This document shows positions 31,976 through 40,650 of a stretch of 58,583 bases of DNA, one piece after another. The stretch covers positions 1 to 58,583 of the forward strand of contig MFMN01000015.1 in assembly GCA_001783515.1 (NCBI GenBank), read 5' to 3'. The position numbers were made by a program, and so were the translations under genes. The DNA is from Candidatus Kaiserbacteria bacterium RIFCSPLOWO2_12_FULL_50_10. Its GTDB lineage: Bacteria; Patescibacteriota; Minisyncoccia; Phycocordibacterales; UBA918. Below the pieces are notes generated by a model, which did not search any database, was not told the DNA's origin, and worked only from the letters and a program-made list of their open reading frames with translations. The first letter of the stretch is position 1; each line of letters begins with the position of its first letter.

Positions 31976-32274
31976 TCTGTGGATAAGTCTGTGGATAGTG
32001 TGTAGATACTGAGGTATAAATCTGTGGATATCTCGAAGCTTCTTCTGGGGATAACTAAAAAGTTATCCCCAGCTAACACAGGGCGTGTTGTGGATATCTT
32101 AAAGTTATCCCCAGTCTCCACAGATTACAACGACGTCATCCTCAAGATATTCACAGCAGGCACTCGTGAAATGAGTGAGGAATTACGTGCTACAATCGTG
32201 TTATCCCCGCCATCCACCGTGCTAATAAGAGTAGTAAAAATTTTTTAAAAAGAAATAAGTAAGAGAACTTCTGT
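31976..32274. other. Probable chromosomal origin (oriC)
   Basis: The dnaA-dnaN gap holds many DnaA-box-like 9-mers: TGTGGATAA 31978, TGTGGATAG 31990, TGTAGATAC 32001, TGTGGATAT 32023, TGGGGATAA 32046, TTATCCCCA 32063, TGTGGATAT 32089, TTATCCCCA 32105, TTATCCCCG 32201. A perfect hairpin CTGGGGATAACT-AAAA-AGTTATCCCCAG (32045-32072) and an AT-rich stretch at about 32221-32265 suit an unwinding element. Position and content fit oriC. Confidence 0.85.
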
Positions 32275-33366
32275 ATGCATATTCACATCAAAACACAGGA
32301 ACTACGAGATATGCTCGAGACCGTCTCTCGGGTAAGTACGAAGCACCCCACACTGCCTATTCTTCAATGTGTGCACCTTACGGCACTTGAGGGAGGTACA
32401 ATAACATTTAAGGCAACAAACTTAGAAATTGGCGTAGAAGGAACACTCAGTGGCAAAGTTGAGATACCAGGCGCTATCGCGGTACCCGCACACATTCTTT
32501 TGCAAACCATAGCACTTATTACCCATCCCGAAGTATCCCTTAAAGAAGACGTAGGTACACTTACCATTACTACCAAAACTTCAAAAACTTCAATCGCTAC
32601 ACAACCTGCGGATGATTTTCCAAATCTCCCTGTTCTTGAAGGAGATGCACATACTATCTCTGGAAAGAATTTTGCGTATGGTATTAAGACGGTAGCGTTT
32701 GCCGCATCACAAAACTCTATTAAACCAGAGCTTGGCTGTGTGTATATTTACCAAAAGAAAGAAAATACCCTCACGTTCGTTGCAACTGACTCATTCCGCC
32801 TCGCAGAAAAAACAGTTCCCATGGCAAATATGGTACTTTCGAACCATATTCTTATTCCTGCAAAGAATGCGCTTGAGCTCGCACGACTCGCTGAAATGAT
32901 GCAAGCTGACTCGCAACTCACCCTTTCAGAGAATCAATGTGTTCTTTCTTGGGATACACTCCAGGTCACCTCTCGGTCAGTTGTAGGAAGCTTCCCTGAT
33001 TACAATCAGATCATGCCGAAGGAATTTTCAACCCACGCAACCATTCTTGTGCAAGACGTTATGAATGCACTGAGGCGTACGAATGTATTTCTTAATAAAT
33101 TCGCGCAACTTACCCTTAGCCTTGCTGGAGGTGCGCTTACTCTCTCTTCAAAAGGTGACACCGGCATGACTGAAGAAGTAGTTACCGTAGCGCAGGAAGG
33201 GGCTGATATTGCGATTTCCGTCAACCAAAAGTACCTCCAAGACATTCTTACCTATATCACTGATGATAGCCTTACGGTTCATTTTACAGGCATTGGAAGG
33301 CCTATGGTGGTGGAAGGGGTCTACGATAAAAGTTTGAGATACTTGGTAATGCCAATGAATAGGTAA
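32275..33366 (+). CDS. dnaN: DNA polymerase III beta subunit (sliding clamp)
   Basis: DnaN forms the dimeric ring that tethers the polymerase to DNA. The 363-residue protein spans the three clamp domains. Recognisable segments are SRVSTKHPTLPILQCVHL at the N terminus, FVATDSFRLAEKTV in domain II, and the C-terminal VEGVYDKSLRYLVMPMNR, a variant of the usual P-M-R-L ending. The location after dnaA and oriC is canonical. No strong ribosome site, only AAGAGA about 14 nt upstream. Confidence 0.96.
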   Translation: MHIHIKTQELRDMLETVSRVSTKHPTLPILQCVHLTALEGGTITFKATNLEIGVEGTLSGKVEIPGAIAVPAHILLQTIALITHPEVSLKEDVGTLTITTKTSKTSIATQPADDFPNLPVLEGDAHTISGKNFAYGIKTVAFAASQNSIKPELGCVYIYQKKENTLTFVATDSFRLAEKTVPMANMVLSNHILIPAKNALELARLAEMMQADSQLTLSENQCVLSWDTLQVTSRSVVGSFPDYNQIMPKEFSTHATILVQDVMNALRRTNVFLNKFAQLTLSLAGGALTLSSKGDTGMTEEVVTVAQEGADIAISVNQKYLQDILTYITDDSLTVHFTGIGRPMVVEGVYDKSLRYLVMPMNR

Positions 33367-33385
33367 GGAATACTTTACATTATGT

Positions 33386-33685
33386 ATGCAGCCGAAGATT
33401 TTTAAAGCAACACAAGCGAAGCCGCTTAATAGTATGTTTGCGGCGATTGCGGCGCGTCTTATTGCGCCGCAAAAATCGGTGATTGAGGTGTTTTGTACTT
33501 CGGTTGCGGAGGTTATGCAGGTGAAGCTTGATACACGATTTGTTTCGTATGTACCTTCTTCAAAAACAATTCACTTAAACGCACCAGGTATGTTTAAGCA
33601 GGAAATAAAAATGCGAGAAAAAGAAATTTTTGAAATAATGAAGGCAACTATCGGCGCGAAGAATGTACCTAAGACTATTCTGTAA
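33386..33685 (+). CDS. Small protein, possibly DciA/DUF721-like
   Basis: This 99-residue protein lies 19 nt after dnaN. Its basic N terminus, the middle EVMQVKLDTRFVSYVPSSKTIHLNAPGMFKQEIKMREKEIF and its position near dnaA/dnaN resemble DUF721 (DciA, the helicase-loading factor). The similarity is weak and the family's Trp is missing. It ends just before a family A repeat. An ATG 4 nt upstream is out of frame. Treat the name as a guess from context. Confidence 0.55.
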   Translation: MQPKIFKATQAKPLNSMFAAIAARLIAPQKSVIEVFCTSVAEVMQVKLDTRFVSYVPSSKTIHLNAPGMFKQEIKMREKEIFEIMKATIGAKNVPKTIL

Positions 33686-33702
33686 ATATTTCTTTTAAAA
33701 GT

Positions 33703-33839
33703 CTGGATTCCTCCTGAATGACAAAAGTAGCGAGTGGTGTTTTTTAGAAATAAGTAGTTAATTCGACGTCGATTTAACTACTTATACTTAGTAATTTAAA
33801 GCAATACCTGTTACTTTTGTCATCCTGGCGGGATCCAGG
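33703..33839. repeat. Family A repeat, full copy
   Basis: The left arm CTGGATTCCTCCTGAATGAC uses the ATTC/GAAT version of the small hairpin, while the right arm uses ATCC/GGAT. The central hairpin is AAGTAGTTAA/TTAACTACTT. It lies between convergent genes. Confidence 0.88.
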
Positions 33840-33861
33840 CGCTAGAAATTAGACTATAAAC

Positions 33862-33897
33862 AAAACAACACCTCCATGAATGGAGGTGTTGTTTTTT
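33862..33897. terminator. Bidirectional terminator
   Basis: AACAACACCTCCA-TGAA-TGGAGGTGTTGTT with A and T tails, touching the stop of the penicillin-binding protein gene. Confidence 0.88.
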
Positions 33898-36110
33898 TAC
33901 TGCCCAATAACTTCAGTAGTTGTGGTGCTTAAAGAAGGGAAAGAGGTGTTATTTTGTCCAAGAAGTCCTTGGAGCCAGTTAAGTACACCGTATTCCCAAT
34001 ATTTAAACTGTGGGTCACTATTTGGATTGTTTGGCTGTGAACCTGTTGGATTTTCAGAATCTATAAAATAAAGTTCTGAGTGTATCTCTGGCTCACCATA
34101 GGTATTCATACCGAGCCATACGCCATCAAGAATAGGTTTTCCGGTCACCGTATGGGTTGGTTCCGGGAAAGATTCTGATGGTAATTCACGCAATGCTTCA
34201 TCCATAAACGCACGCCAAAGCGGAGTGATAATAAGTCCAGAAATCTCCTTCATTTCAACGTTGTTATTGTTGCCTGCCCAGGCACCCGCGACGAGATTTG
34301 GTGTGTAGCCAATAATCCACACATCTTTTTTGTCGTTGGTGGTACCTGTCTTTGCGGCGACATCACGTTCTCCAAAATGAAGCGGAGAATTTGCACCAAA
34401 GAGCGGTGCGCGCGCTGCGTTGTCAGAGAGAATACTTGAAATATTAAGTGCGGTATTTCGTTCAAGTACACGTCCTGCGTTCACTTCATCAAATTCCTTC
34501 AGAACAGTACTGCGGCTATCTTCAATACGAAGGACGGTGCGAGGTTCAATTTTTATGCCTTCACTTGCAAAGACAGCATATGCGGAGACCATTTGATATA
34601 AGGTAACTTCACCAGAACCAAGCACTAAGTCGAGCGAAGGGGTTGTGTCAGGAAGTGTGGTAATTCCCATATCTCGCGCTGTTTTTACCGATGACTTTCG
34701 GCCGGCGAGATAAAACATTTTTACCGCAGGAACGTTGAGCGACTGTGCGAGGGCGTTACGAATAGAGACAGGTCCGCGGAACTGGTGGTCGTAGTTTTTT
34801 GGTGAGTAGCAATTCGGGTCCTCACTATTTGTTTTGAAGTTATCGACAGCACATGCGGTAGAGAATTGTGTTTCAACATCAAAAAGAATTGAGTCCGGTG
34901 TATATCCCTTTTCAAAGGCTGTCGCGTAAATGAACGGTTTAAAGGATGACCCCGGCTGACGTCCAGGCGTTTCATTTGTTGCAACATTGTATTGTCCTGC
35001 AACACGAGGGTCATCGATATTTTCCTCAAAGAAGTCGCGTGAACCAACAAGTACCAAAACATCACCATTTTTTGGGTCTTCAGCAACAAGCGATGCATTT
35101 GCCGCATTGTACGCAGCATCATTTTTAAGTGCGTATTCCTTCACAATTGCCTCAGCTTTTTCTTGAAGGGGGAGGTCAACGGCGGTGATTATTTTATACC
35201 CTTTATTAAGGTACTCGTCGCCGTACTTTTCTTGGAGCTGTTCAAGGACATACATAACATAATGCGGCGCACGAATAGTTGCAGATATATATGGCTTCCA
35301 AGCAACTTCCTCAGCACGGGCGATTTCCGCTTCGTCCTTGGTAATCATACCTTCTTCTTCCATACGGGTGAGGACGTAATTTTTACGGACTTCAAGTTGA
35401 CTCACTTCGCGTGTTTGTGGGTCGCGGAAGGATTGTGTGTAGGGCGAAAGACGCGTAGGCGCCTGGGGGAGCGACGCAAGATAAGCTGCTTCTGCAAGGG
35501 TGACCTCATTCGCATGCTTTCCAAAGAATGCTTGCGCAGCTTCTTCAACACCATACAACGTGCCGCCATAGGGAGATTCATTGAGGTAGGTGAGAAGAAT
35601 CTCATCCTTTTCCATCACTTGTTCTAGCCGTATAGCGAGAATTGCCTCTTTAATTTTACGAGTGAGTGATCGTTCCTGCTGTAAAACCGAGTTTTTAATC
35701 ACTTGCTGGGTAATAGTTGAGCCGCCACCACCACTAAAGACGCCTTTTCCTTGTGAAAGTGAGGTAATCATCGAACGAACGATTGCTGTCGGGCGAACGC
35801 CGGCATGTGTCCAAAATTCAGCATCTTCAATAGCAATCGTGGCATTTTTCAAGTATTCAGAAATCTCGTCGTAGCGAACAACGGTGCGACGAACGTCACT
35901 GTTGGTGTCATAGAGGATTGTTTCTCCGGTGCGGTCATAGAGTTTTGTAGATTGTGCAACAAGGCGCTGATTAAACGCAGAGAGGTCAGGAATATCGAGT
36001 GTTGCAACCCAGACAAAAAGTGAGCCGATCGCAACAAGAAAGAATACCGTACCAAAAAGTACAATATCGCTCGCAATACGACGCATGCGTGAAGGTGATT
36101 TTTTCTTCAT
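33897..36110 (-). CDS. Class A penicillin-binding protein (PBP1A-like)
   Basis: This 737-residue bifunctional peptidoglycan synthase has a cytoplasmic basic N terminus, one membrane helix (IVLFGTVFFLVAIGSLFVWVA), a glycosyltransferase domain (IEDAEFWTHAGV, GGGGSTITQQVIKN, YLASLPQAPTRLSPY) and a transpeptidase domain with SxxK (GSSFKPF), SxN (AQSLNVPAVK) and KTGT (AAKTGTTNDKKDVW). ATG 36110 was preferred to the GTG at 36122 because the -10 TATAGT nearly abuts the GTG. It is divergent from tyrS. Confidence 0.95.
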   Translation of the reverse strand: MKKKSPSRMRRIASDIVLFGTVFFLVAIGSLFVWVATLDIPDLSAFNQRLVAQSTKLYDRTGETILYDTNSDVRRTVVRYDEISEYLKNATIAIEDAEFWTHAGVRPTAIVRSMITSLSQGKGVFSGGGGSTITQQVIKNSVLQQERSLTRKIKEAILAIRLEQVMEKDEILLTYLNESPYGGTLYGVEEAAQAFFGKHANEVTLAEAAYLASLPQAPTRLSPYTQSFRDPQTREVSQLEVRKNYVLTRMEEEGMITKDEAEIARAEEVAWKPYISATIRAPHYVMYVLEQLQEKYGDEYLNKGYKIITAVDLPLQEKAEAIVKEYALKNDAAYNAANASLVAEDPKNGDVLVLVGSRDFFEENIDDPRVAGQYNVATNETPGRQPGSSFKPFIYATAFEKGYTPDSILFDVETQFSTACAVDNFKTNSEDPNCYSPKNYDHQFRGPVSIRNALAQSLNVPAVKMFYLAGRKSSVKTARDMGITTLPDTTPSLDLVLGSGEVTLYQMVSAYAVFASEGIKIEPRTVLRIEDSRSTVLKEFDEVNAGRVLERNTALNISSILSDNAARAPLFGANSPLHFGERDVAAKTGTTNDKKDVWIIGYTPNLVAGAWAGNNNNVEMKEISGLIITPLWRAFMDEALRELPSESFPEPTHTVTGKPILDGVWLGMNTYGEPEIHSELYFIDSENPTGSQPNNPNSDPQFKYWEYGVLNWLQGLLGQNNTSFPSLSTTTTEVIGQ

Positions 36111-36151
36111 AATAGTTGTCACTATACGTACTTTATAGTAGCATGCAATCT

Positions 36152-37324
36152 ATGATAACAGATGTTCATAAGGTAGATGCAGTGCTCTCACGTGGTGTCA
36201 GCGAAGTGATTGGTCGCGACGAGCTCAGAAAGCGTATGCTTGCCGGAGAAACCTTGCGTATTAAGCTTGGTATTGACCCAACGAGTAAAAATGTCCATGT
36301 TGGACGTTCGATTCCGCTCTTAAAATTGCGCGACTTTCAAGAACTAGGACATCAAATTGTGCTTATTATTGGTGATGCAACAGGAGTTATTGGCGACACC
36401 TCTGACAAAACAGCAGAGCGCCCTATGCTTGATCAAGCGACGATAGATGAAAACAAAGAGGCATATTTTGCACAAATCGGCAAGTTGCTCGATATGGAAA
36501 AGGTTGAGTTTCGCTATAATTCAGATTGGCTCAACAAACTTTCCTTTAAAGAAATAGGCGAACTCGCAAATCTCTTTTCTGTGGCGGAGTTTACCGCACG
36601 TGAGAATATTAAAAAACGTCTCGATGAAGGCAAACGTGTCTCGCTTCGTGAAATGCTGTATCCACTTATGCAAGGATATGACTCTGTTGCGATTAAAGCA
36701 GATGTCGAAATTGGAGGCAGCGACCAACGTTTTAATAATCTCGCAGGACGCACCATGCAGCCACATTTCGGACAATCACCACAAGCAATTGTACTTGGGC
36801 CAATTGTGAACGGTACCGATGGTCAGAAAATGTCATCATCACGCGGGAATGTGATTGCGCTCACTATGGAGAGAGAAGAGATGTACGGTAAGGTTATGAG
36901 TATGCATGATGACGACATTGTGACCTATCTCACTGTCTGTACTCGTATCCCGCTCGAAGAAGTTGCAGAGCTCTCTCAAGAACTCTCGCAAGGAGTAAAT
37001 CCTCGCGACATCAAAATGCGTCTTGCCTATGAACTTGTGAAGATGTATCACTCAGCTGAAGCGGCGGACAAGGCACAACAAGCATTTATTTACACCTTCC
37101 AAAAAGGAGGCGTCCCCGAGGAGGTAGAAGAAATTACCGCGCCATATATTGATGCACTGCTTGCAAAGGAAATCGTGAAATCAAAATCTGAACTCCGCAC
37201 CTTGCTTATGGCGGGCGGTGTACGTAATCCAGAGACAAATGAAAAATACGAAGCGTTCCCTGAAACAGTAGAGGAACCAACCGTGATAAAAATCGGAAAA
37301 AGACGGTTTGTAAAACTTATTTAG
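36152..37324 (+). CDS. tyrS: Tyrosyl-tRNA synthetase
   Basis: TyrRS charges tRNA-Tyr. The 390-residue class I synthetase shows the HIGH-like motif HVGRS near residue 49, GDATGVIGDTSDKTAERPML, the tyrosine-binding GYDSVAIKADVEIGGSDQRFN region, the KMSKS-like GQKMSSSRGN near 225, and a C-terminal S4-like RNA-binding domain (LRTLLMAGGVRNPE). Several in-frame ATGs exist; 36152 was picked because it lies 12 nt after TATAGT, whereas 36143 is only 3 nt after it. Confidence 0.95.
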   Translation: MITDVHKVDAVLSRGVSEVIGRDELRKRMLAGETLRIKLGIDPTSKNVHVGRSIPLLKLRDFQELGHQIVLIIGDATGVIGDTSDKTAERPMLDQATIDENKEAYFAQIGKLLDMEKVEFRYNSDWLNKLSFKEIGELANLFSVAEFTARENIKKRLDEGKRVSLREMLYPLMQGYDSVAIKADVEIGGSDQRFNNLAGRTMQPHFGQSPQAIVLGPIVNGTDGQKMSSSRGNVIALTMEREEMYGKVMSMHDDDIVTYLTVCTRIPLEEVAELSQELSQGVNPRDIKMRLAYELVKMYHSAEAADKAQQAFIYTFQKGGVPEEVEEITAPYIDALLAKEIVKSKSELRTLLMAGGVRNPETNEKYEAFPETVEEPTVIKIGKRRFVKLI

Positions 37325-37337
37325 GAAAAACTCCAGC

Positions 37338-37398
37338 ATTAACTCCCTGTCTCTTTAAAACAATACACATTACTTTTGTCATCCTGGAGGGATCCAGG
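37338..37398 (+). repeat. Family A repeat, right-half copy
   Basis: TTTAAAACAATACACATTAC followed by TTTTGTCATCCTGGAGGGAT and CCAGG. Only the right half is present. It lies between convergent tyrS and the acidic-protein gene. Confidence 0.8.
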
Positions 37399-37408
37399 CA
37401 ATACAACA

Positions 37409-37440
37409 AAATACCCAATGTTTAATAACATTGGGTATTT
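37409..37440. terminator. Bidirectional terminator
   Basis: AAATACCCAATGTT-TAAT-AACATTGGGTATTT, a 14-bp perfect stem between convergent genes. Confidence 0.85.
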
Positions 37441-37448
37441 CATACATT

Positions 37449-37661
37449 CTACAAAAGGTCGCGGTCTTCAAATGAGTCGAAGAGGGGATCCTCGTCATCA
37501 TCATCGCCATATTCGTCACCATCCTCGTCACGAATAAGATTTTCAGGCGTACGGCCTTCTACCGGCGCGTCGAGCTCCTCATCGTCGATAGGGAAATCGT
37601 CGCTGTCGAGTACGGCGTCGTCGAGACTGTTTTCATCTGCAAGATCTTGAAACATATGCAT
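37449..37661 (-). CDS. Small highly acidic protein
   Basis: This 70-residue protein is mostly Asp and Glu (for example DEDGDEYGDDDDEDPLFD) with almost no basic residues. Such proteins can mimic nucleic acid or act as RNA polymerase delta-like tails, but there is no homology to support a role. The start could be 37661 or 37655 (MFQDLADENS). It is flanked by terminators and convergent to tyrS. Confidence 0.6.
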   Translation of the reverse strand: MHMFQDLADENSLDDAVLDSDDFPIDDEELDAPVEGRTPENLIRDEDGDEYGDDDDEDPLFDSFEDRDLL

Positions 37662-37736
37662 TGATTATTTGATTGGGAAAGTTGTAGCAAAAAAATCTTT
37701 CTTGCGCAAGTCCTTGAAGGGGGGTATGATACCGAT

Positions 37737-38549
37737 ATGGAACAAGAACACATTTCGTCAATAGACACGCCCGCACCAAAGCGCGCATTCGCTCTTTCAC
37801 CAAAGGTACTCATGAGCGCACTTACCCTCGCCGTAGCACTTATAGGGAGTTATGTAGCCTATCAAAACGTAGTGCCGCAGTACCCGCCACTCCTTCCTGA
37901 AGTGCTTCGAGAAAGCCGTTTTGGAACAGTCGCGACGGTCAACGGAGATGGAATTTCTCGCGAGCGCTACAATAGCGCGCTTGCAGCAGTTGCAAACCTT
38001 GCCGCAACAAACGGCATTAGCCTCGAAGACACCGCGGTGCTTACTGAAATCAAGAACGTCGCACTCACCAGTGTTATCGAGAACGAAGTGCTCCTCCAGG
38101 CAGCTCGCACAGCAAACGTTACTGTTGATGACGCAACCATAGAGGAACAAATTCTTGCGACCTCAATTCAAATCGGAGGCAAGGATGCGTTTGAGGCAGA
38201 ACTTGAAAAAGCAGGCGTTACCGAGAAAGCATACCGCACTTCAGTGTTTGAACAGGCGCTCTTGAGCAGTTATATCGCGCAAGCGGTACCAACAAGCACG
38301 ATTGCAATTAGCGACGACGCAGTAAAGGCATTTTATAAAGAACGAACTGCTCTCGCAGAGAAAGGAACAGAAATTCCTGCATTTGACGAGGTGAAAGACC
38401 AGGTGCGTGCGTATCTCGAAAATACTGAGCACGAAACACTCGTGCGTGCACATATCGAAGCACTTGTCGCAGCGGCAACTATTGAAAAGCATATCACTAT
38501 CGAAGCTGCTCCTGTAGCAACGTCGACAGAAGAAGTGCCAACCGAATAA
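37737..38549 (+). CDS. SurA N-domain-like membrane-anchored chaperone
   Basis: This 270-residue protein has a cytoplasmic N terminus (about 25 residues), one transmembrane helix (VLMSALTLAVALIGSYVAY), then a SurA/PrsA-like N-terminal domain (VATVNGDGISRERYNSAL...IENEVLLQAARTANVTVDD...IQIGGKDAFEAELEKAGVTEKAYRTSV) and the returning C-terminal helix. No parvulin PPIase domain is present, so it would be a chaperone rather than an isomerase. TATGAT ends exactly 6 nt before the ATG. A Thr/Glu-rich tail ends the protein. Confidence 0.8.
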   Translation: MEQEHISSIDTPAPKRAFALSPKVLMSALTLAVALIGSYVAYQNVVPQYPPLLPEVLRESRFGTVATVNGDGISRERYNSALAAVANLAATNGISLEDTAVLTEIKNVALTSVIENEVLLQAARTANVTVDDATIEEQILATSIQIGGKDAFEAELEKAGVTEKAYRTSVFEQALLSSYIAQAVPTSTIAISDDAVKAFYKERTALAEKGTEIPAFDEVKDQVRAYLENTEHETLVRAHIEALVAAATIEKHITIEAAPVATSTEEVPTE

Positions 38550-38561
38550 TAAAAAGAACCA

Positions 38562-38590
38562 CAACGCGCCATGGCGCGTTGTTTTCTTTC
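38562..38590 (+). terminator. Terminator overlapping the acylphosphatase promoter
   Basis: CAACGCGCCATGGCGCGTTG, a perfect palindrome followed by TTTTCTTT. The -10 of the next gene (TATCGT, 38595-38600) starts just 5 nt later, so termination and initiation are packed together. Confidence 0.8.
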
Positions 38591-38606
38591 ATGGTATCGT
38601 CCCTCT

Positions 38607-38882
38607 ATGCTCTCAGAGTTACATGCAGTTATTTCAGGAAAAGTACAAGGTGTCGGCTATCGTGATTTCGTGCGCGAAAGCGCCGAGTCGCTAAGGTTGT
38701 ATGGGTGGGTGAAAAATAAAGAAGACGATACCGTTGAACTACTTGCGCAAGGGTATCCCGAAAAACTCCGCGAACTCGCCGAACTTCTCCAAGAAGGCTC
38801 GGTGCTTGCAAAAGTAACAGGCGTTGCGACAGAGTTTCGCACACCGCGCGTGCTCTATGAAGACTTTTCAGTAAAAGCTTAA
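38607..38882 (+). CDS. acyP: Acylphosphatase
   Basis: This 91-residue enzyme hydrolyses acyl phosphates such as carbamoyl phosphate. It shows the family motif GKVQGVGYRDFV with catalytic Arg and the second motif YGWVKNKEDDTVELLAQG with catalytic Asn. The length is typical. TATCGT ends exactly 6 nt before ATG 38607; the in-frame ATG at 38571 lies inside the terminator. Confidence 0.93.
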   Translation: MLSELHAVISGKVQGVGYRDFVRESAESLRLYGWVKNKEDDTVELLAQGYPEKLRELAELLQEGSVLAKVTGVATEFRTPRVLYEDFSVKA

Positions 38883-38890
38883 AGCGCGCC

Positions 38891-38954
38891 CGCTTTAACC
38901 ATTTGTCGCTTTAAAGCAATACCTGTTACTTTTGTCATTCAGGATGAATCCAGG
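38891..38954 (+). repeat. Family A repeat, right-half copy
   Basis: GCTTTAACC..., GCAATACCTGTTAC, then TTTTGTCATTCAGGATGAAT and CCAGG. The arm hairpin has the ATTC/GAAT version. It lies between codirectional acyP and the pseudouridine synthase gene, leaving about 17 bp before the next ATG. Confidence 0.8.
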
Positions 38955-38971
38955 CTAAAGAACACCAAACC

Positions 38972-39706
38972 ATGCAAACCATAGAAATACTCGAAGAGGA
39001 CGATAACGTTTTGGTTATCAATAAACCAAGCGGTCTTTTAGTGCATGAAGAAAAGCAAGGGAGTGCGGAACCAACAGTGGTAGCGTGGTTTCTTACTACC
39101 TATCCTGAAGCAAGAGGCGTTGGCGAACCGCAGTATGATATGCAAGGGAACCTCATTGAACGAAGCGGTGTAGTGCATCGCCTCGACAAAGGCACCTCTG
39201 GCGTACTTATCCTCGCAAAAACACAAGAGGCATACAATCACCTCAAGTCACAATTCCACGACCGTCTTGCACAGAAAGAATATCAAGCGATTGTCTATGG
39301 TTATTTCAAAGCAATTAAAGGACGTATCGAAGCAAAAATAGGTCGCGCAAAAAGCGACCCACGCAAACGCTCCGCATTTAAAAACGCCGTCGGCACCCTC
39401 CGTGACGCAGTGACTGACTGGGAACTTATCACCCAAAATGCACAGTTCGCTCACATTCGTCTCATGCCGAAAACAGGTCGCACTCATCAGCTTCGTGCGC
39501 ACCTCACCTTCCTCTCCCACCCCATAGTTGGCGACGGGCTCTATGCAACCAAAGAACAGTTCCGCAGTACACAAGAAGTATCACGAATACTTCTGCATGC
39601 GCACTCGCTCACGATAACCCTTCTTAATGGCGAACAGAAAAAATTCACCGCGCCACTCCCGGGCGACTTCACCCACTTTATCCACAAAAAAATAACCCCT
39701 GCGTAG
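38972..39706 (+). CDS. RluA/RluD-family pseudouridine synthase
   Basis: This 244-residue enzyme isomerises uridines in rRNA or tRNA. It has the N-terminal LVINKPSGLLVHEE, the catalytic motif HRLDKGTSGVLILAK with the essential Asp, and RLMPKTGRTHQLRAHL. There is no S4 domain, so it is a short form (RluA/RluC-like catalytic core). It cannot be assigned to a specific site. Its short upstream gap from the family A half-repeat suggests co-transcription with acyP or a promoter within the repeat. Confidence 0.92.
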   Translation: MQTIEILEEDDNVLVINKPSGLLVHEEKQGSAEPTVVAWFLTTYPEARGVGEPQYDMQGNLIERSGVVHRLDKGTSGVLILAKTQEAYNHLKSQFHDRLAQKEYQAIVYGYFKAIKGRIEAKIGRAKSDPRKRSAFKNAVGTLRDAVTDWELITQNAQFAHIRLMPKTGRTHQLRAHLTFLSHPIVGDGLYATKEQFRSTQEVSRILLHAHSLTITLLNGEQKKFTAPLPGDFTHFIHKKITPA

Positions 39707-39720
39707 TTGCAGGGGCTTTT
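39695..39720 (+). terminator. Terminator overlapping the stop codon
   Basis: CCCCTGC-GTAGTT-GCAGGGG then CTTTT; the TAG stop lies in the loop. Confidence 0.8.
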
Positions 39721-39740
39721 GCGGCCGGAGCCGCAGTAGT

Positions 39741-40037
39741 TCATCCGAAGATGGACCAGAGGAACAAAAATGGGCTAAAGACAGTCCCGAGGAATGCGTC
39801 GGCGTGAAGCATTTTATCGGGCGGGGTATCTCCAGGGAGCACCATCGCGAAGAAGAAGAGCACGAGGTTCGCTACGATCCACACCGCGAAGACGCCCGGA
39901 AGAGCCCACCGCAGACGGATCATTGTTCCATCCTCGGTGAAGACACCGAGTTCCGTCGTCGCGCCGTAGCGAAATGCGTGATAGACGAGGGGCAGAGCAG
40001 CAATGAAAACAATCACCAAAAACGAAATTACGGACAT
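39741..40037 (-). CDS. Small polytopic membrane protein, unknown
   Basis: This 98-residue protein has three hydrophobic segments (about residues 3-22, 48-68 and 82-97). No family recognised. The start is fixed by GGAGGCTTCC. The promoter TTGACT-17-TATAAA (40108-40080) is divergent from that of the 40210 gene, with 19 bp between the -35 boxes. It shares the TTGATCTTTT leader motif (40065-40056), which suggests co-regulation with the CsgG-like genes. Confidence 0.72.
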   Translation of the reverse strand: MSVISFLVIVFIAALPLVYHAFRYGATTELGVFTEDGTMIRLRWALPGVFAVWIVANLVLFFFAMVLPGDTPPDKMLHADAFLGTVFSPFLFLWSIFG

Positions 40038-40079
40038 GGAAGCCTCCAAAAAAGAAAAAGATCAAAACAAGGTGCTTAA

Positions 40080-40108
40080 TTTATAGCACATATTTGTAAA
40101 TAAGTCAA
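40080..40108 (-). promoter_or_regulatory. Promoter of the small membrane protein gene
   Basis: Minus strand: TTGACT (40108-40103), a 17-bp spacer and TATAAA (40085-40080) preceded by TGC. Confidence 0.7.
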
Positions 40109-40127
40109 CATATCTCGCTCTGAACTG

Positions 40128-40156
40128 TTGACATTTTACATATGGCGTGCTAGTTT
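40128..40156 (+). promoter_or_regulatory. Promoter of the HfaA-like/CsgG-like unit
   Basis: TTGACA (40128-40133), a 17-bp spacer ending TGC, and TAGTTT (40151-40156). The leader carries TTGATCTTTT (40182-40191) and CTGGAGAAATTC before ATG 40210. Confidence 0.65.
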
Positions 40157-40209
40157 GTTTCCGCATCACAACCGTGACGCATTGATCTTTTACATCACTG
40201 GAGAAATTC

Positions 40210-40638
40210 ATGAAATTGATGAACGTTTGGGCAATCGCCCTCAGCGCTCTCATGGGCATGGGAACCGTCACTGTCGCTTCGGCGGCGGACGGTGCTCGCG
40301 CGTGGGGTTCCACGACGAAGCTCTCGCCGAAAAGCGAGGTCACTGACCTCGCCCTCAAGGAGCACATGCTCCGCGAGGAGCTGCTCGGGAGCCGCACCAC
40401 GATGAACCACTACGGCGACAACAACATGACGAGCAACACCGTGTGCGCTTCTGTGGACGCCTGCCAAACGCAGGATTCCTCGGTCACCAGCGTGAACGGT
40501 TCGACCTTCACCTCGGTGTCGTCGTCGGACCAGTCGAGTGTCGGTATCAATACCACCATCACGACCGGTCAAACCGACCAAACCGGGACCGCGCAAAGCA
40601 ATTCGCGCGTCTCGGGCAATCAGCTCATCATCAAATAA
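40210..40638 (+). CDS. Secreted Ser/Thr/Asn-rich protein, possibly HfaA-like
   Basis: This 142-residue protein has a signal peptide (residues about 1-25, ending VASAA). The mature part is rich in Ser, Thr, Asn and Gln, with a C-terminal stretch of alternating beta-type residues (SVGINTTITTGQTDQTGTAQSNSRV) recalling curli or holdfast-anchor subunits. A CxxxxxC pair (CASVDAC) lies near residue 79. Size and position directly before a CsgG/HfaB-family gene match HfaA in the hfaABD order; sequence similarity alone is weak. It is co-transcribed with 40651 (12-nt gap). Confidence 0.6.
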   Translation: MKLMNVWAIALSALMGMGTVTVASAADGARAWGSTTKLSPKSEVTDLALKEHMLREELLGSRTTMNHYGDNNMTSNTVCASVDACQTQDSSVTSVNGSTFTSVSSSDQSSVGINTTITTGQTDQTGTAQSNSRVSGNQLIIK

Positions 40639-40650
40639 GGAAGAAATCTC

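Noticed and set aside
31976-32248. Small plus-strand frame between dnaA and dnaN
   Set aside because: It runs through the DnaA-box array and has no ribosome site or family resemblance; oriC explains the sequence.
35163-35627. 154-residue plus-strand frame opposite the penicillin-binding protein
   Set aside because: It is antisense to a complete, motif-bearing PBP gene.
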